From Pseudomonas sp. DC1.2 (GTDB taxonomy: Bacteria > Pseudomonadota > Gammaproteobacteria > Pseudomonadales > Pseudomonadaceae), in NCBI RefSeq assembly GCF_034351645.1, contig NZ_CP133782.1, forward strand, positions 2,299,001 through 2,363,000: a stretch of DNA of 64,000 nucleotides, written 5' to 3'. How positions within the stretch are numbered: the first letter of the stretch is position 1; every line of letters begins with the position of its first letter. Positions 1 through 8,901 of the stretch are shown one piece after another. The position numbers and the translations under genes are program-made. Under the pieces are notes generated by a model that was not told the DNA's origin, made no database searches, and was given only the letters and a program-made list of their open reading frames with translations.

Positions 1-2
1 GT

Positions 3-1163
3 GGACGTTCCACTACCCGGCTGCTGGCCGATGAACGCATGCGCCGCGACATGATTGCAGGGCTGCGTGCCTGGCGCGATGCGTCAGCGACGCGCGGCAA
101 GGTGATCAGCAGCGTTGAGCACGACGGTTGGAAGGTCGAGCAAGTGGTGTCGCCGCTGGGCATCGTCGCCTTCGTCTTCGAAGGCCGGCCAAATGTTTTC
201 GCCGACGCGGCCGGGGTGCTGCGCACGGGCAACACCGCCGTATTGCGCATTGGCAGCGATGCACTGGGCACCGCCCAGGCAATCGTTACGCATGCACTGA
301 ACCCGGCGCTGGCCGACGCCGGTTTGCCGGCCGGCGCGGTGTCGCTGGTTGAAAGCGTCAATCACGCCGCCGGTTGGGCAATGTTCGCCGACCGCCGCTT
401 GTCGCTGGCGGTGGCTCGGGGTTCGGGTCGCGCGGTCAGTCAGCTCGGTAGCATTGCTCAACAGGCCGGCACCGCTGTCAGCCTGCACGGCACCGGGGGG
501 GCCTGGCTGATTGCCGACAAGGACGCAGACGCTCAGCGCTTTGCCGCCGTGGTGCGTAACTCCTTGGACCGCAAGGTCTGTAACACCCTGAACGTGTGCC
601 TGATCCAGCGCGAGCGCGCCCACGCGTTGGTGCCGCTGTTTCTCGATGCGCTGCAACAGGCGGGAGCGGCCAGGGGCCAAGGCTGCAAATTGCACATTGT
701 CGAGGGCAGCGAGTCGTACTTGCCGGCCGCTTGGCAGACCGCCACCGTCGAGGTGTATCGCGCCGAGGGCCTTGTGACTGAAGCGATGGCCGAAGCGCTG
801 TCCGAAGACCAGTTGGGCCGCGAGTGGGAGTGGGAAGAAACCCCGGAAGTGAGCCTGAAAATCGTCGACGACCTGGACCAGGCCATCAGCTTGTTCAACC
901 GCTATAGTCCGCAGTTCACCGTATCGCTGATCAGCGAAGATGCGCAGGCTCAGGCGCGGTTTTACAACGCGGTCAACGCGCCCTTTGTGGGCGACGGGAT
1001 AACCCGTTGGGTCGATGGCCAATACGCACTGAACAAACCGGAACTGGGGCTTTCGAACTGGGAGAGTGGGCGGCTGTTTGCCCGCAGCGCGATTCTCTCG
1101 GGGGACGGTGTATTCACCATCCGCAGCCGCATGACCCAGACGGACCTGGGCGTCAAACGCTGA
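3..1163 (+). CDS. ProA-like glutamate-5-semialdehyde dehydrogenase family protein (5' end cut by window)
   Basis: The reading frame is open to the left edge, so the N-terminus is missing; about 386 residues are visible against about 420 for ProA. The protein belongs to the gamma-glutamyl phosphate reductase branch of the aldehyde dehydrogenase superfamily, whose ProA members reduce glutamyl-5-phosphate with NADPH in proline synthesis. The catalytic cysteine is seen in the motif KVCNTLNVC, matching the VCNALET region of ProA, and an EGRPNVFADAAG segment matches the cofactor-binding part. The C-terminal third diverges strongly from housekeeping ProA. No proB or other proline gene is nearby, so this is probably a paralogue with a different aldehyde substrate. 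Family assignment is firm; the reaction is inferred. Confidence 0.75.
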   Translation, partial: GRSTTRLLADERMRRDMIAGLRAWRDASATRGKVISSVEHDGWKVEQVVSPLGIVAFVFEGRPNVFADAAGVLRTGNTAVLRIGSDALGTAQAIVTHALNPALADAGLPAGAVSLVESVNHAAGWAMFADRRLSLAVARGSGRAVSQLGSIAQQAGTAVSLHGTGGAWLIADKDADAQRFAAVVRNSLDRKVCNTLNVCLIQRERAHALVPLFLDALQQAGAARGQGCKLHIVEGSESYLPAAWQTATVEVYRAEGLVTEAMAEALSEDQLGREWEWEETPEVSLKIVDDLDQAISLFNRYSPQFTVSLISEDAQAQARFYNAVNAPFVGDGITRWVDGQYALNKPELGLSNWESGRLFARSAILSGDGVFTIRSRMTQTDLGVKR

Positions 1164-1208
1164 GTTGCCCGGCGCAGCGGCCGTGTGAGTAGCGGTCGGT
1201 GCGTGCGG

Positions 1209-2105
1209 CTATCGGGCAAATTTTTTCGCACCGACCACGCAAAGGATCACTGCCACGGTGACCCCCAGCATGCCCAGACTGACCGTTTCGTGAAGCAGCG
1301 TGGCCGCTAGTGCCAAACCAAAAAACGGCTGTAGAAGCTGAAGCTGTCCAACAGCGGCAATGCCGCCTTGGGCCAGTCCGCGATACCAGAAAATGAAGCC
1401 GATCAGCATGCTGAACAGCGACACGTAAGCCAGGCTCAACCACGCGGGCGTGGTGACGGCTGAAAATGAGCTGGGCATGAGCAACCCGGTCAGAGTTGCC
1501 GTCACCGGCAGCGACATCAGCAACGCCCAACTGATCACCTGCCAGCCCCCCAGCGTTCTGGACAGCGTGGCCCCTTCGGCATAACCGAGCCCACAGACAA
1601 TCACGGCCAACAGCATCAGCAGGTCTCCCTGGGCAGAGGCGGTCAGCCCCTGTGTCACGGCGAACCCCATCACGATCACACTGCCCAGGATCGAAAATAA
1701 CCAGAACACCGGCTGCGGACGCTCGCCACCGCGCAAGACCCCGAACACCGCCGTTGCCAAGGGCAGCATGCCAAGAAAGACGATGGAATGCGCCGACGTC
1801 ACGTACTGCAACGCGAGCGCAGTCAGTAACGGAAACCCGACCACCACCCCCAGCGCCACGACGAGCAACGGCCCAAACTGATGGCACGCAGGGCGTTTTT
1901 GCTTGAACAGCAACAGCAGGCACAGCGCGAGCACGCCGGCGATGGTCGCGCGGGCGACGGTCAGGAACACGGGGTTGAACGCTTGGACCGCCACCCGCGT
2001 AGCGGGCAATGAGCCGCTGAAAATCAGTACGCCGATGAAGCCGTTGATCCATCCGCTCGCACTCGTTTGCGGCAGCGGGTTTTGCGGGTTCGATGTACGG
2101 TCCAT
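1209..2105 (-). CDS. EamA/DMT-family transporter
   Basis: 298 residues with about ten hydrophobic segments in two repeats, the usual architecture of the drug/metabolite transporter (EamA) superfamily of the inner membrane, which mostly export small metabolites or amino acids. A GSLPATRVAVQAF segment after the first helix and a C-terminal VVGAKKF tail fit the family. The gene is transcribed away from the MocR-type regulator at 2212, and pairing of an EamA exporter with a divergent MocR regulator is common in pseudomonads, which suggests the regulator controls it. Substrate cannot be told from sequence. It converges on the ProA-like gene with a 45-base gap. Confidence 0.85.
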   Translation of the reverse strand: MDRTSNPQNPLPQTSASGWINGFIGVLIFSGSLPATRVAVQAFNPVFLTVARATIAGVLALCLLLLFKQKRPACHQFGPLLVVALGVVVGFPLLTALALQYVTSAHSIVFLGMLPLATAVFGVLRGGERPQPVFWLFSILGSVIVMGFAVTQGLTASAQGDLLMLLAVIVCGLGYAEGATLSRTLGGWQVISWALLMSLPVTATLTGLLMPSSFSAVTTPAWLSLAYVSLFSMLIGFIFWYRGLAQGGIAAVGQLQLLQPFFGLALAATLLHETVSLGMLGVTVAVILCVVGAKKFAR

Positions 2106-2211
2106 TCAGGATCACACTCCATGCAAGCGGCTTGAAAGCGGGGGTTGCGTGAAGCGCATGCTATGGCCGACTATCAAGACAATCAAAAAATTGTCATGGA
2201 TACATCTCGCG

Positions 2212-3543
2212 ATGCCACGTTCTCGCTACAAGTCGTTGGTGGACACGTTTGCAGCCGATATCCGCGCTGGGCGGTTGCCGCCAGGCACACGCTTGCCGAC
2301 TCATCGTCAGTTGGCCGCCACAGAGGGGCTGGCGCTGGTCACGGCCAGTCGGGTCTATGCCGAGCTGGAGGCCATGGGCCTGGTCAGTGGGGAAACGGGG
2401 CGGGGCACGTTCGTCAGGGAGACGTCCCTGCCTCCCGGTCAGGGCATCGACCAGCCCCTCGTCGCGGCGGGGATGATGGACCTCAACTTCAACTACCCCT
2501 CGTTGCCCGGCCAGGCCGATCTATTGCGCCAAGCCTTGCGCCAACTCGCGCTGTCCGGTGATCTGGAATCGCTGCTGCGTTATCAACCCCACAGTGGACG
2601 GATGCATGAGCGCGCTTGCGTGGCGCGTCATTTGCGTACACACGGGCTGACGGTGCAGGCCGAACAGGTGCTGATTGTCAGCGGTGCCCAGCATGGTCTG
2701 GCGGTGACCTTGATGGCGTTGCTGCAACCGGGTGACGTGATCGCTGCCGATGCGTTGACGTACCCAGGGTTCAAAGTGCTGGCCGAAGCATTGCGTCTTG
2801 AAGTAGTGCCTATTCCCGCCACGGACACGGGTCCTGACCTTGAGGCGCTTCAAACGCTGTGCCGAAACCGCTCGGTGCGCGCGGTCTACAGCATGCCGAC
2901 GCTGCATAACCCGTTGGGCTGGGTCATGCCGTGCGGCCAGCGCGAGCAACTTGTGTCGATTGCGCGTGCGCATGATCTGCTGATCATCGAGGACGCGGCC
3001 TACGCCTTTCTGGCGCAAGCGCCGCCAGCACCGTTGGCGCAGCGGGCGCCAGAAAGGACGGTGTATGTGTCGGGGTTGTCGAAGAGTGTCGCCACCGGTT
3101 TGCGCGTTGGATTTGTGGCCGCGCCGTTGCAAAAAGTCCCGGCGCTCGAACGCACGATTAGGGCAACGACCTGGAACACCCCAGGGGTGATGACGGCCCT
3201 GGCCTGTGCCTGGCTGGAGGATGGAACCGTGAGCCTGCTCGAAGCGCAGAAACGTGTGGACGCGCAGGCCCGGCAGGCGTTGGTCGATGAGGTGTTGGCA
3301 GGCTTGCACTGCGTTCGTCATCCCAATTCGTACTTCGTCTGGTTGCCGTTGCCGGAAGAGGCGCGGGCCGACCAGATCGCCATGGCGTTGCTGCGCGAGC
3401 AGGTCTCGGTCTCGACAGCCGAACCGTTTGCGACCTCGGTCCAGATACCCCATGCGCTCCGATTGGCGCTGGGGTCAGTGGATCTGCATGCGTTGCGAGA
3501 CGCGCTGCTGAAAGTGAAGCAAGTGGTCGGTGCTTATGCTTAA
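2212..3543 (+). CDS. MocR/PdxR-type GntR regulator with aminotransferase domain
   Basis: 443 residues. Residues about 1-75 form a GntR winged-helix domain (RLPPGTRLPTHRQLAA, then a VTASRVYAEL recognition helix); residues about 90-440 form a fold-type I PLP aminotransferase-like domain with the Schiff-base lysine in VSGLSKS near residue 290. MocR proteins use PLP or an amino-acid adduct as effector. I chose the ATG at 2212 because the GntR domain begins right after it; no strong ribosome site supports it, and an in-frame ATG at 2158 would add 18 residues. It is divergent from the EamA gene (start 2105), and the 106-base gap should hold both promoters. It ends 6 bases from the convergent cynT stop. 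Confidence 0.85.
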   Translation: MPRSRYKSLVDTFAADIRAGRLPPGTRLPTHRQLAATEGLALVTASRVYAELEAMGLVSGETGRGTFVRETSLPPGQGIDQPLVAAGMMDLNFNYPSLPGQADLLRQALRQLALSGDLESLLRYQPHSGRMHERACVARHLRTHGLTVQAEQVLIVSGAQHGLAVTLMALLQPGDVIAADALTYPGFKVLAEALRLEVVPIPATDTGPDLEALQTLCRNRSVRAVYSMPTLHNPLGWVMPCGQREQLVSIARAHDLLIIEDAAYAFLAQAPPAPLAQRAPERTVYVSGLSKSVATGLRVGFVAAPLQKVPALERTIRATTWNTPGVMTALACAWLEDGTVSLLEAQKRVDAQARQALVDEVLAGLHCVRHPNSYFVWLPLPEEARADQIAMALLREQVSVSTAEPFATSVQIPHALRLALGSVDLHALRDALLKVKQVVGAYA

Positions 3544-3549
3544 CGTTGT

Positions 3550-4209
3550 TCAGGCGGCATTCATCGTTTTGGCCTGCACGGCGCAGGTCGTCGGGTGTTC
3601 AGACAGGGACAGGAAGCGGCGGCTGTCGGCATCCAGTGCGACGATCGAACCGGACTCGATGTCATAGACCCAGCCATGCAGGTTCAGCAGACCTTTTTCC
3701 TGGGCCAGTCGCACGCTGGGGTGGGTCTGGATGTTGGCCAGTTGGGCAATCACGTTTTCGCGCACCATTGAACTGACCTTGGCCGCTGGGTCGGCGTGTG
3801 TGCGAGATTCATTGATGACCTTGGCCGATTCGGCGTGTTGCAACCAGCCGCTGACCGCGGGCAGGTGATCCATGCACTTGCACGCGGCGACGGCGGTCAT
3901 GGCGCCACAGTCCGAATGGCCGCAGATCACGATGTCGGTCACACCCAGTACGGCGACGGCGTATTCCACAGTGGCCGAGACCCCGCCGGGGTGCGGGCTG
4001 TAGGACGGCACAATGTTGCCGGCATTGCGGATCACGAACAGTTCACCCGGCTCTTGCTGTGTCAGCAGTTCGGGCACCACACGGCTGTCGGAACAGGTGA
4101 TGAACAAGGTGCCGGGGTGCTGGGTGGTGGCCAAATGTTTGAACAGGTCGATACGTTGCGCAAAGGCTTCGTTCTGGAACTTCAAAAAACCGTCGATAAG
4201 CGCTTTCAA
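3550..4209 (-). CDS. cynT: Beta-class carbonic anhydrase CynT
   Basis: 219 residues, the length of E. coli CynT. It interconverts CO2 and bicarbonate in the cytoplasm and replenishes bicarbonate used by cyanase. Zinc ligands are visible: CSDSR (Cys and Asp) and GHSDCGA (His and Cys), with NAGNIVPS between them. The start is set at a TTG at 4209, preceded by AGGAGG at a good distance; translation could be read 10 codons further up but without a ribosome site. It is the second gene of a cynS-cynT operon, 60 bases after cynS, with a 7-bp hairpin (4233-4251) in the gap. The order S-T differs from the cynT-S-X order of E. coli. Confidence 0.92.
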   Translation of the reverse strand: MKALIDGFLKFQNEAFAQRIDLFKHLATTQHPGTLFITCSDSRVVPELLTQQEPGELFVIRNAGNIVPSYSPHPGGVSATVEYAVAVLGVTDIVICGHSDCGAMTAVAACKCMDHLPAVSGWLQHAESAKVINESRTHADPAAKVSSMVRENVIAQLANIQTHPSVRLAQEKGLLNLHGWVYDIESGSIVALDADSRRFLSLSEHPTTCAVQAKTMNAA

Positions 4210-4232
4210 GGTGGTTTCCTCCTGTGAGTGGA

Positions 4233-4251
4233 CCCGCACCAGACGTGCGGG
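4233..4251 (-). other. Intercistronic hairpin between cynS and cynT
   Basis: The sequence CCCGCAC-CAGAC-GTGCGGG forms a 7-bp GC-rich stem with a 5-nt loop, 24 bases before the cynT start codon. There is no run of T after it on either strand, so it is not a good terminator. A role in mRNA processing or in setting the CynS:CynT ratio is possible but only inferred. Confidence 0.5.
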
Positions 4252-4269
4252 CCGTTAACCGGTACTGCG

Positions 4270-4737
4270 TTAGAAAGGGCGCAGTGGCAGGAACTTACCG
4301 TCCAGGGTAATCACGGCGCGGGAGCCACCTTCTGGATCTTCGACTTTCTTGATGTCCAGCTTGAAGTTGATCGCGCTGATGATGCCGTCGCCGAACTGCT
4401 CATGGACCAGGGCTTTGAGCGTGGTCCCGTAAATCTGAATCATCTCGTAGAAACGGTAGATGGTCGGGTCGGTTGGCACTCCCGAGAGGCTGCCACGCAG
4501 CGGGATGATTTGCAGGCGGGCGATGCTTTCGGCGTCCAGTTCGAGTTTCTCGCCGATGATGTGGGCGGCGGCTTCCGGCAATGGGTGCTGGCCGAGCAAG
4601 GCGGCGGTGACATACGCCAAGCTAAGGCCGGTGCCATCGCTCAGGTCCTGCCATGACAGGTTTTTGCGGGCCTTGGCATCGAGAACTGATGCCGTCAGGG
4701 CCAGACTGGCGTCGTTGTAAGCGTGGGACTGCTGCAT
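4270..4737 (-). CDS. cynS: Cyanate hydratase (cyanase)
   Basis: 155 residues, one less than E. coli CynS. Cyanase converts cyanate and bicarbonate to carbamate, which decays to ammonia and CO2; the enzyme is a cytoplasmic homodecamer. The N-terminal half is a lambda-repressor-like helical domain ([17 protein letters not shown]), the C-terminal half the dimerising catalytic domain. The catalytic Arg and Glu are in [11 protein letters not shown] and the catalytic Ser in [12 protein letters not shown]. The ATG at 4737 was chosen because homology begins there. It is the first gene of cynST and is divergent from cynR at 4861, whose product should activate it when cyanate is present. Confidence 0.95.
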   Translation of the reverse strand: MQQSHAYNDASLALTASVLDAKARKNLSWQDLSDGTGLSLAYVTAALLGQHPLPEAAAHIIGEKLELDAESIARLQIIPLRGSLSGVPTDPTIYRFYEMIQIYGTTLKALVHEQFGDGIISAINFKLDIKKVEDPEGGSRAVITLDGKFLPLRPF

Positions 4738-4860
4738 GGTGTGACTCCTATCGGTTTGGGCTGTTACTGGGTCTGGAGCCATCTTCTGCCGAACGATCCA
4801 TAACGTCCAAGATCGATATACAATGCCGCGCATAAGTACAGCCTATAGATGGTGTTACCC
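4738..4860. promoter_or_regulatory. cynS/cynR divergent control region
   Basis: This 123-base region separates the divergent cynS and cynR genes. It contains ATA-N9-TAT at 4832-4846 (ATAAGTACAGCCTAT), which has the partial dyad expected of a LysR-type binding site, and a TATA-rich segment at 4814-4821 that could be the -10 element for cynS. CynR of E. coli binds the equivalent region; the exact site here is inferred. Confidence 0.45.
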
Positions 4861-5742
4861 ATGCTGCTCCGACATTTACGCTATTTGCTGGCGGTTGCCG
4901 ATCACGGTGGCTTCACTCGGGCTGCCGAGGCGTTGCATGTCTCGCAGCCGACCCTTTCGCAGCAAATTCGGCAGTTGGAAGAAACGCTGGGTGTGAGTCT
5001 GTTCGACCGCACATCGCGCACGGTCAAGCCGACTGACGCGGGACAGGCCTATATCGACTGCGCGCGCCGGGTGCTGGTGGAGCTGGAGGCGGGCAAGCGC
5101 GCGGTGCATGACGTGAAGGACTTGTCCCGTGGCACGCTGCGGCTGGCCATGACGCCGACGTTCATGGCTTATCTGGTAGGACCGCTGGTACGTGATTACG
5201 TGGCGCGGTATCCAAATATTCATCTACAGATTTTCGAGCTGTCGATGGACGACATCGAAGCGGGGCTGGCGGAGGATTCGCTGGACATCGCGATTGCCTT
5301 TACCCCGGTGAGAAACCCCGACATCGAGTGCATTCCTGCGTTTGTCGAAACATTGGGGCTTATGGTCGGGCGTGATCATCCGCTGTTCGAGCATCAGGGT
5401 GCGCTGTTGCCGAGCGACGTGGCGCAGTTGGCGTTCGCGTTGCTGGCACCCGACTTCATCACGCGGTCATCGGTCGACGCCTACTTTCGGCAGCAGAACA
5501 TCACGCCTAACGTGGTGATCGAGGTGAACTCGGTGAGTACCTTGCTCGAGGTCATTGGTCATACGCCGATTGCCACCATCCTCCCTGAGCCCATTGCCAC
5601 TGAGGAGCGCGGCCTGCGCAAGATTCCCTTGCAGGGCGAAGCCCCACGACGCGGCGCGGCGTTGCTCCGCAGGAAGAACAACTACCACAGCGCGGCGGCG
5701 CTGGCGTTTGTGGCATTGGTATTGGGCCTGCCAAGCCCCTAG
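4861..5742 (+). CDS. cynR: LysR-type transcriptional regulator CynR
   Basis: 293 residues. The N-terminal helix-turn-helix (FTRAAEALHVSQPTLSQQIRQLE) is followed by RGTLRLAMTPTF, which begins the ligand-binding domain, and the protein keeps the LLRRKN motif near the C-terminus seen in E. coli CynR. It is expected to bind cyanate and activate cynST, and to repress itself. The ATG at 4861 matches the CynR N-terminus; an in-frame ATG four codons upstream exists. Divergent position next to cynS is the classic arrangement and makes this assignment strong. Confidence 0.9.
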   Translation: MLLRHLRYLLAVADHGGFTRAAEALHVSQPTLSQQIRQLEETLGVSLFDRTSRTVKPTDAGQAYIDCARRVLVELEAGKRAVHDVKDLSRGTLRLAMTPTFMAYLVGPLVRDYVARYPNIHLQIFELSMDDIEAGLAEDSLDIAIAFTPVRNPDIECIPAFVETLGLMVGRDHPLFEHQGALLPSDVAQLAFALLAPDFITRSSVDAYFRQQNITPNVVIEVNSVSTLLEVIGHTPIATILPEPIATEERGLRKIPLQGEAPRRGAALLRRKNNYHSAAALAFVALVLGLPSP

Positions 5743-5783
5743 TCACGCTCGCTCCACGCTGTGTTGGCGGCTGAAAGTGCTGC

Positions 5784-6485
5784 TCAGCGCGGCATGTACC
5801 CCAACTGCCAACGCCGAGGGATTTTCAGTGACAGCACACCCACCGTGCCGGCCAGCAGGCCGCTGACAAACAAGGCCTTGAGCCCCAAGTGGTGTTCGAG
5901 TAAGGCGCCGAGGACCGCGCCGGCGAACATACCGGTCCAGGGAATCAGCTGGACACGCCAGCCGTTGCGCCGCTCGCCGAGCATCCAGCGCCCCAGTCCT
6001 CGACCAAAGCGCGACAGCGCCCCGGTGACGTAGGTCAGGCCGACAGGAAGACCGTTCACTTCCTCCACCGCCGCATTGAGCATGCCCATGGCAATGATCG
6101 CCGCCAGCAGCGCGGGCAGCTGTTCTTCGTAGGGCCAAGCGGCAGCGCCGCAGAGCAGCATCGCGATGCACAGCAACAACGGCAGCGCGCGGCGTCTGCC
6201 GACACGACTGACAACAATACCCAGCGCATTGCCGACGATGAAGGTGGCCACCAGGATCAGCAGCCGAAGCGTCAGCCCCAGGTTGCCATCGCTGATGGCC
6301 ACGGCCAGACGCGTGGTGTTGCCGCTCATGAACGACACGAAGTCACCGCTGGCCATGAAACCGATGGCATCGGTCATGCCGGCGAGCACCGAGAGGGTGG
6401 CCACCAGCGACAGGCCGATGCGTCCGCGCCACTTATGAAGATGGGCGTGCCCCGCAGAGGCCTGGGTACTGGAAGAAGGCAGCAT
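5784..6485 (-). CDS. YoaK/DUF1275 family membrane protein
   Basis: 233 residues with about six hydrophobic segments. The motif TDAIGFMASGDFVSFMSGNTT near residues 38-58 is the signature of the DUF1275 (YoaK) family of inner-membrane proteins, whose function is unknown. A second conserved part, PVGLTYVTGALSRFGRGLG, follows near residue 147. It converges on cynR (41-base gap) and precedes a small DUF6388-type gene on the same strand but with its own gap. No substrate or partner can be deduced. Confidence 0.85.
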   Translation of the reverse strand: MLPSSSTQASAGHAHLHKWRGRIGLSLVATLSVLAGMTDAIGFMASGDFVSFMSGNTTRLAVAISDGNLGLTLRLLILVATFIVGNALGIVVSRVGRRRALPLLLCIAMLLCGAAAWPYEEQLPALLAAIIAMGMLNAAVEEVNGLPVGLTYVTGALSRFGRGLGRWMLGERRNGWRVQLIPWTGMFAGAVLGALLEHHLGLKALFVSGLLAGTVGVLSLKIPRRWQLGYMPR

Positions 6486-6517
6486 CAGCTAAGGCATCCT
6501 TGAGCGGCAAATGGGGG

Positions 6518-6847
6518 TTACTTACTCAACCCATATAACTCGCAATATTCCAGCCAGTCCATGCCGGCCATTTCCGCCACTTCCTTATGCACTTCCCGCC
6601 GTTGCATCTGGTAGTCCTCTGACGTCGACGCGGTCAGTTGCAGGGTCAACTCCCAGGCAAACAAGCCGAGGCGTTCAGCCTCGGTCTCGAAGGCTTCATG
6701 CAAGCGTTCGTCGCGGTACTGCTCCGGGGTCTCGCCCTTGGCCTGAGCCTGCAACGGGTTGAGGTTATCGAGCTCGCTGCGCAGTTCGGGACGCTCATCG
6801 AGAAACTTCTTCAGCGCCTGTTCATGTTGTTGTTCGGTGGCTGCCAT
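6518..6847 (-). CDS. Small acidic cytoplasmic protein, DUF6388-like
   Basis: 109 residues, charged and helical, with no signal peptide or membrane segment. The layout (EQALKKFLDERPELR near the start, WLEYCELYGLSK at the end) matches small pseudomonad proteins annotated as DUF6388; function unknown. The ATG at 6847 has GGGCGACC upstream, a weak ribosome site. It lies 21 bases downstream of the small helix-turn-helix gene at 7117 on the same strand, so the two may be cotranscribed. Family name is from memory of similar sequences. Confidence 0.65.
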   Translation of the reverse strand: MAATEQQHEQALKKFLDERPELRSELDNLNPLQAQAKGETPEQYRDERLHEAFETEAERLGLFAWELTLQLTASTSEDYQMQRREVHKEVAEMAGMDWLEYCELYGLSK

Positions 6848-6868
6848 GGTCGCCCCTTGAGGGTCAGG

Positions 6869-7117
6869 TTACGAAGATTGCTTCTTGCTGGCTTTGGCTG
6901 CGGCGGCCAGGCACTCAAGGGCAAACTGCTCGGTGTAGGTCATCTGGATCGGCGTGGTTTCGCCTTTGACGGTGCGTTCGCCCTCCAGAATGTAACGAAT
7001 CCGCTTGTCGGTGACACCGATTCGCTTGGCGATCCAGGACGGTGTCTGACCGATCTGGCTGATCAGCTTGTCGGCATATTCAGCAGTCGGTTTGTAAAAT
7101 TCGGCGTTGGGTGTCAT
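6869..7117 (-). CDS. Small helix-turn-helix protein
   Basis: 82 residues. Residues about 12-40 (YADKLISQIGQTPSWIAKRIGVT) look like a Cro/CI- or MerR-like helix-turn-helix with SWIAKRIGVTDKRIRYIL as the recognition region, followed by a helical tail ending in KASKKQSS. The ATG at 7117 has TCTGGAAAC upstream; a longer reading to 7162 adds 15 residues of unlikely sequence. It probably binds DNA and may control itself and the gene at 6847. Target unknown. Confidence 0.65.
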   Translation of the reverse strand: MTPNAEFYKPTAEYADKLISQIGQTPSWIAKRIGVTDKRIRYILEGERTVKGETTPIQMTYTEQFALECLAAAAKASKKQSS

Positions 7118-7280
7118 GGCGTTTCCAGAAAAATGAGCCCGAAAAAATGGGCGAAGCGGCATTAATGGCGCGATAGGGTGCGCGAATCGCCACCCTGTGT
7201 CGCGTTATAAATGAAGTAAAGCAGAACGGAACGTCACCCTACGGTGATACAGTCCGCTTTTTTATTGATGAGCGAACACA

Positions 7281-7631
7281 ATGCGAAGGCTGATGGTAGC
7301 GCTGGCAGCAACCGTGCTGGCGGGATGCGCGGGCTCGGTGATGGACAACTCCCGTACCCAAACCCCTTATAAGATCCTGAGCTCCGAAAAACCGGAAAAG
7401 CTCGTTGCCCAGTGCGTGCAATTCGCCTGGCAGGATGAAGCCGTGTTCGGCGTAGACGCTGGCGCATATTTGCAGCCGGGTAAGAAGGGCGGTTCTACGG
7501 TCTACACGCGGTCAGCGGAGTCGTTCGTGGACGTGAGCAGCAATGCTTCCGGCACGGTATTGAGTTACTACGCGCAGCATGATGACTTTGTGGCCAAGCG
7601 CCGATTGGCGGCGCTGGCGACCTGTTTGTAA
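7281..7631 (+). CDS. Putative lipoprotein, BPTD_2524-like small exported protein
   Basis: 116 residues. The N-terminus is a lipoprotein signal peptide with lipobox LAGC (cleavage before Cys16), so the product should be anchored in the outer or inner membrane facing the periplasm. The mature part has a conserved-looking VAQCVQFAWQDEAV segment and ends in a LAALATCL tail, giving two cysteines beyond the lipidated one that could form a disulfide. I do not recognise a function; similar lipoproteins occur widely in pseudomonads. The family label is tentative. Confidence 0.65.
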   Translation: MRRLMVALAATVLAGCAGSVMDNSRTQTPYKILSSEKPEKLVAQCVQFAWQDEAVFGVDAGAYLQPGKKGGSTVYTRSAESFVDVSSNASGTVLSYYAQHDDFVAKRRLAALATCL

Positions 7632-7716
7632 GCTCGCCGCAATACCCCCGTACAAGCTACCTGACGGGCGATAGCGGCTAATGACCGACGCTAACGCTGA
7701 CGCGAGCACGTTCACG

Positions 7717-8142
7717 CTAGGGCATCAGGCGCTTCTGAAAGAAGAACCGCTTATGCCCCGGCGGGTAATCGGCGATGTGGCCTAATTCGCTGTAGCCGTG
7801 CTTTTTGTAAAACTGCGGCGCCTGAAAGTCGAAGGTGTCGAGCCAGATCCCCACGCATTCTTTCTCGCGCGCCAGGTCTTCGGCCATGCGCATCAGCTTC
7901 GAGCCTAACCCCTGTCCCCGGCCTTGTTCCGGCACGGACAGCAACTCGATGAACAACCACCGGTAAAACAGCCGACCGTAAAGCCCGCCGAGGATTTCGC
8001 CGTGGTCGTCGCGCACCAGCAGCGCAACTTTCTCCGACTCTGAATCTCCGGCCTTGGCGGCGTTGTAGGCCAATAGCGGCGTCAGAATGGCTTGGCGCTC
8101 CTCGTCCGTGGGGTTTATCGAGCGTTCGATATGCAAGGTCAT
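7717..8142 (-). CDS. GNAT family N-acetyltransferase
   Basis: 141 residues, a single GNAT domain. The acetyl-CoA binding loop is EQGRGQGLGSKLM (the R/QxxGxG/A motif), preceded by the strand FIELLSVP and followed by GIWLDTFDFQAPQFYKKHGY, a common GNAT C-terminal pattern. It transfers an acetyl group to an unknown small molecule or protein. The ATG at 8142 was chosen because the domain begins a few residues later; upstream in-frame sequence belongs to the shadow of the hemerythrin gene. Divergent from the hemerythrin gene at 8287. Confidence 0.85.
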   Translation of the reverse strand: MTLHIERSINPTDEERQAILTPLLAYNAAKAGDSESEKVALLVRDDHGEILGGLYGRLFYRWLFIELLSVPEQGRGQGLGSKLMRMAEDLAREKECVGIWLDTFDFQAPQFYKKHGYSELGHIADYPPGHKRFFFQKRLMP

Positions 8143-8286
8143 GACTACATCCTTATGGCGGTGAGCCAAGAGACTATCTGGCTCGTCGAACTTGTTCCAT
8201 CTCCCCCACAGCGGTGGAACCGCCGCTGGCGCGCAGATGTCTAGCTTTTGGAGTGTTATTCCAAAACCCGGCCAAGAGGAGCGCCC

Positions 8287-8724
8287 ATGAACATTTTTGA
8301 AGCCTTGCGTGAAAGTCACGATCGCCAGCGCGGCTACGCCGATGCATTGATCCAGACCAGCGGCGACACTGCTGAGCGGGCAGCGGCTTACAAACAACTC
8401 AAATCCGAACTTCAGGCCCACGAAACGGCGGAAGAGCGGCACTTCTATATCCCGTTGATGGCCTTCGACAATGGCGTCGATCTCAGCCGCCACGCCATCT
8501 CTGAACACCATGAAATGGACGAAATGATGGAGGCCCTGGACGAGACCGAGATGTCCAGCCCTGCTTGGCTGGCGACTGCGAAAAAGCTGGCCGAGAAGGT
8601 CCATCATCACCTCAAGGAAGAAGAGCAGAAGTTTTTCCAGATGGCCGGAAAACTGCTCGACGACACGCAAAAAGAGCAGCTCGCGGGCCGCTATGAGCGG
8701 GAATTCAAGGCGCAACTTGTCTAG
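8287..8724 (+). CDS. Hemerythrin HHE domain protein
   Basis: 145 residues forming one four-helix hemerythrin-like domain. Candidate di-iron ligands are spread as expected: ESHD near residue 10, AHETAEERHF near 43-52, SEHHEMDE near 75 and VHHHLKEEE near 105. Such proteins bind O2 or NO, or take part in iron and oxidative stress responses in the cytoplasm. The ATG at 8287 has AAGAGGAGC upstream. It is monocistronic by spacing: the next gene begins 220 bases on. Exact role unknown. Confidence 0.85.
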   Translation: MNIFEALRESHDRQRGYADALIQTSGDTAERAAAYKQLKSELQAHETAEERHFYIPLMAFDNGVDLSRHAISEHHEMDEMMEALDETEMSSPAWLATAKKLAEKVHHHLKEEEQKFFQMAGKLLDDTQKEQLAGRYEREFKAQLV

Positions 8725-8901
8725 GCGTGAAATGCCTGAATTGTTACTTTGAGCTGTAATACTTTTACGACAGTCAAAGTAGGTCTTTGCGTAAGAGCTG
8801 GTTATGCAGCCAGTGTTTTTGGGCGGTTGGCTGCGTACACCTCGGCCAGCTCTGTAAAGGGGGTCGATGGACAAAAAAAGTAGCTCCGCTAGGTTAAAGG
8901 T

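Noticed and set aside
84-1022. Long minus-strand open frame opposite the ProA-like gene
   Set aside because: It is a shadow of the plus-strand gene in GC-rich DNA, with no ribosome site and no recognisable protein.
7222-7256. Possible terminator TCACC-CTAC-GGTGA with a later T run
   Set aside because: Stem is only 5 bp and the T run begins about 12 bases later, so it is more likely the leader of the lipoprotein gene.
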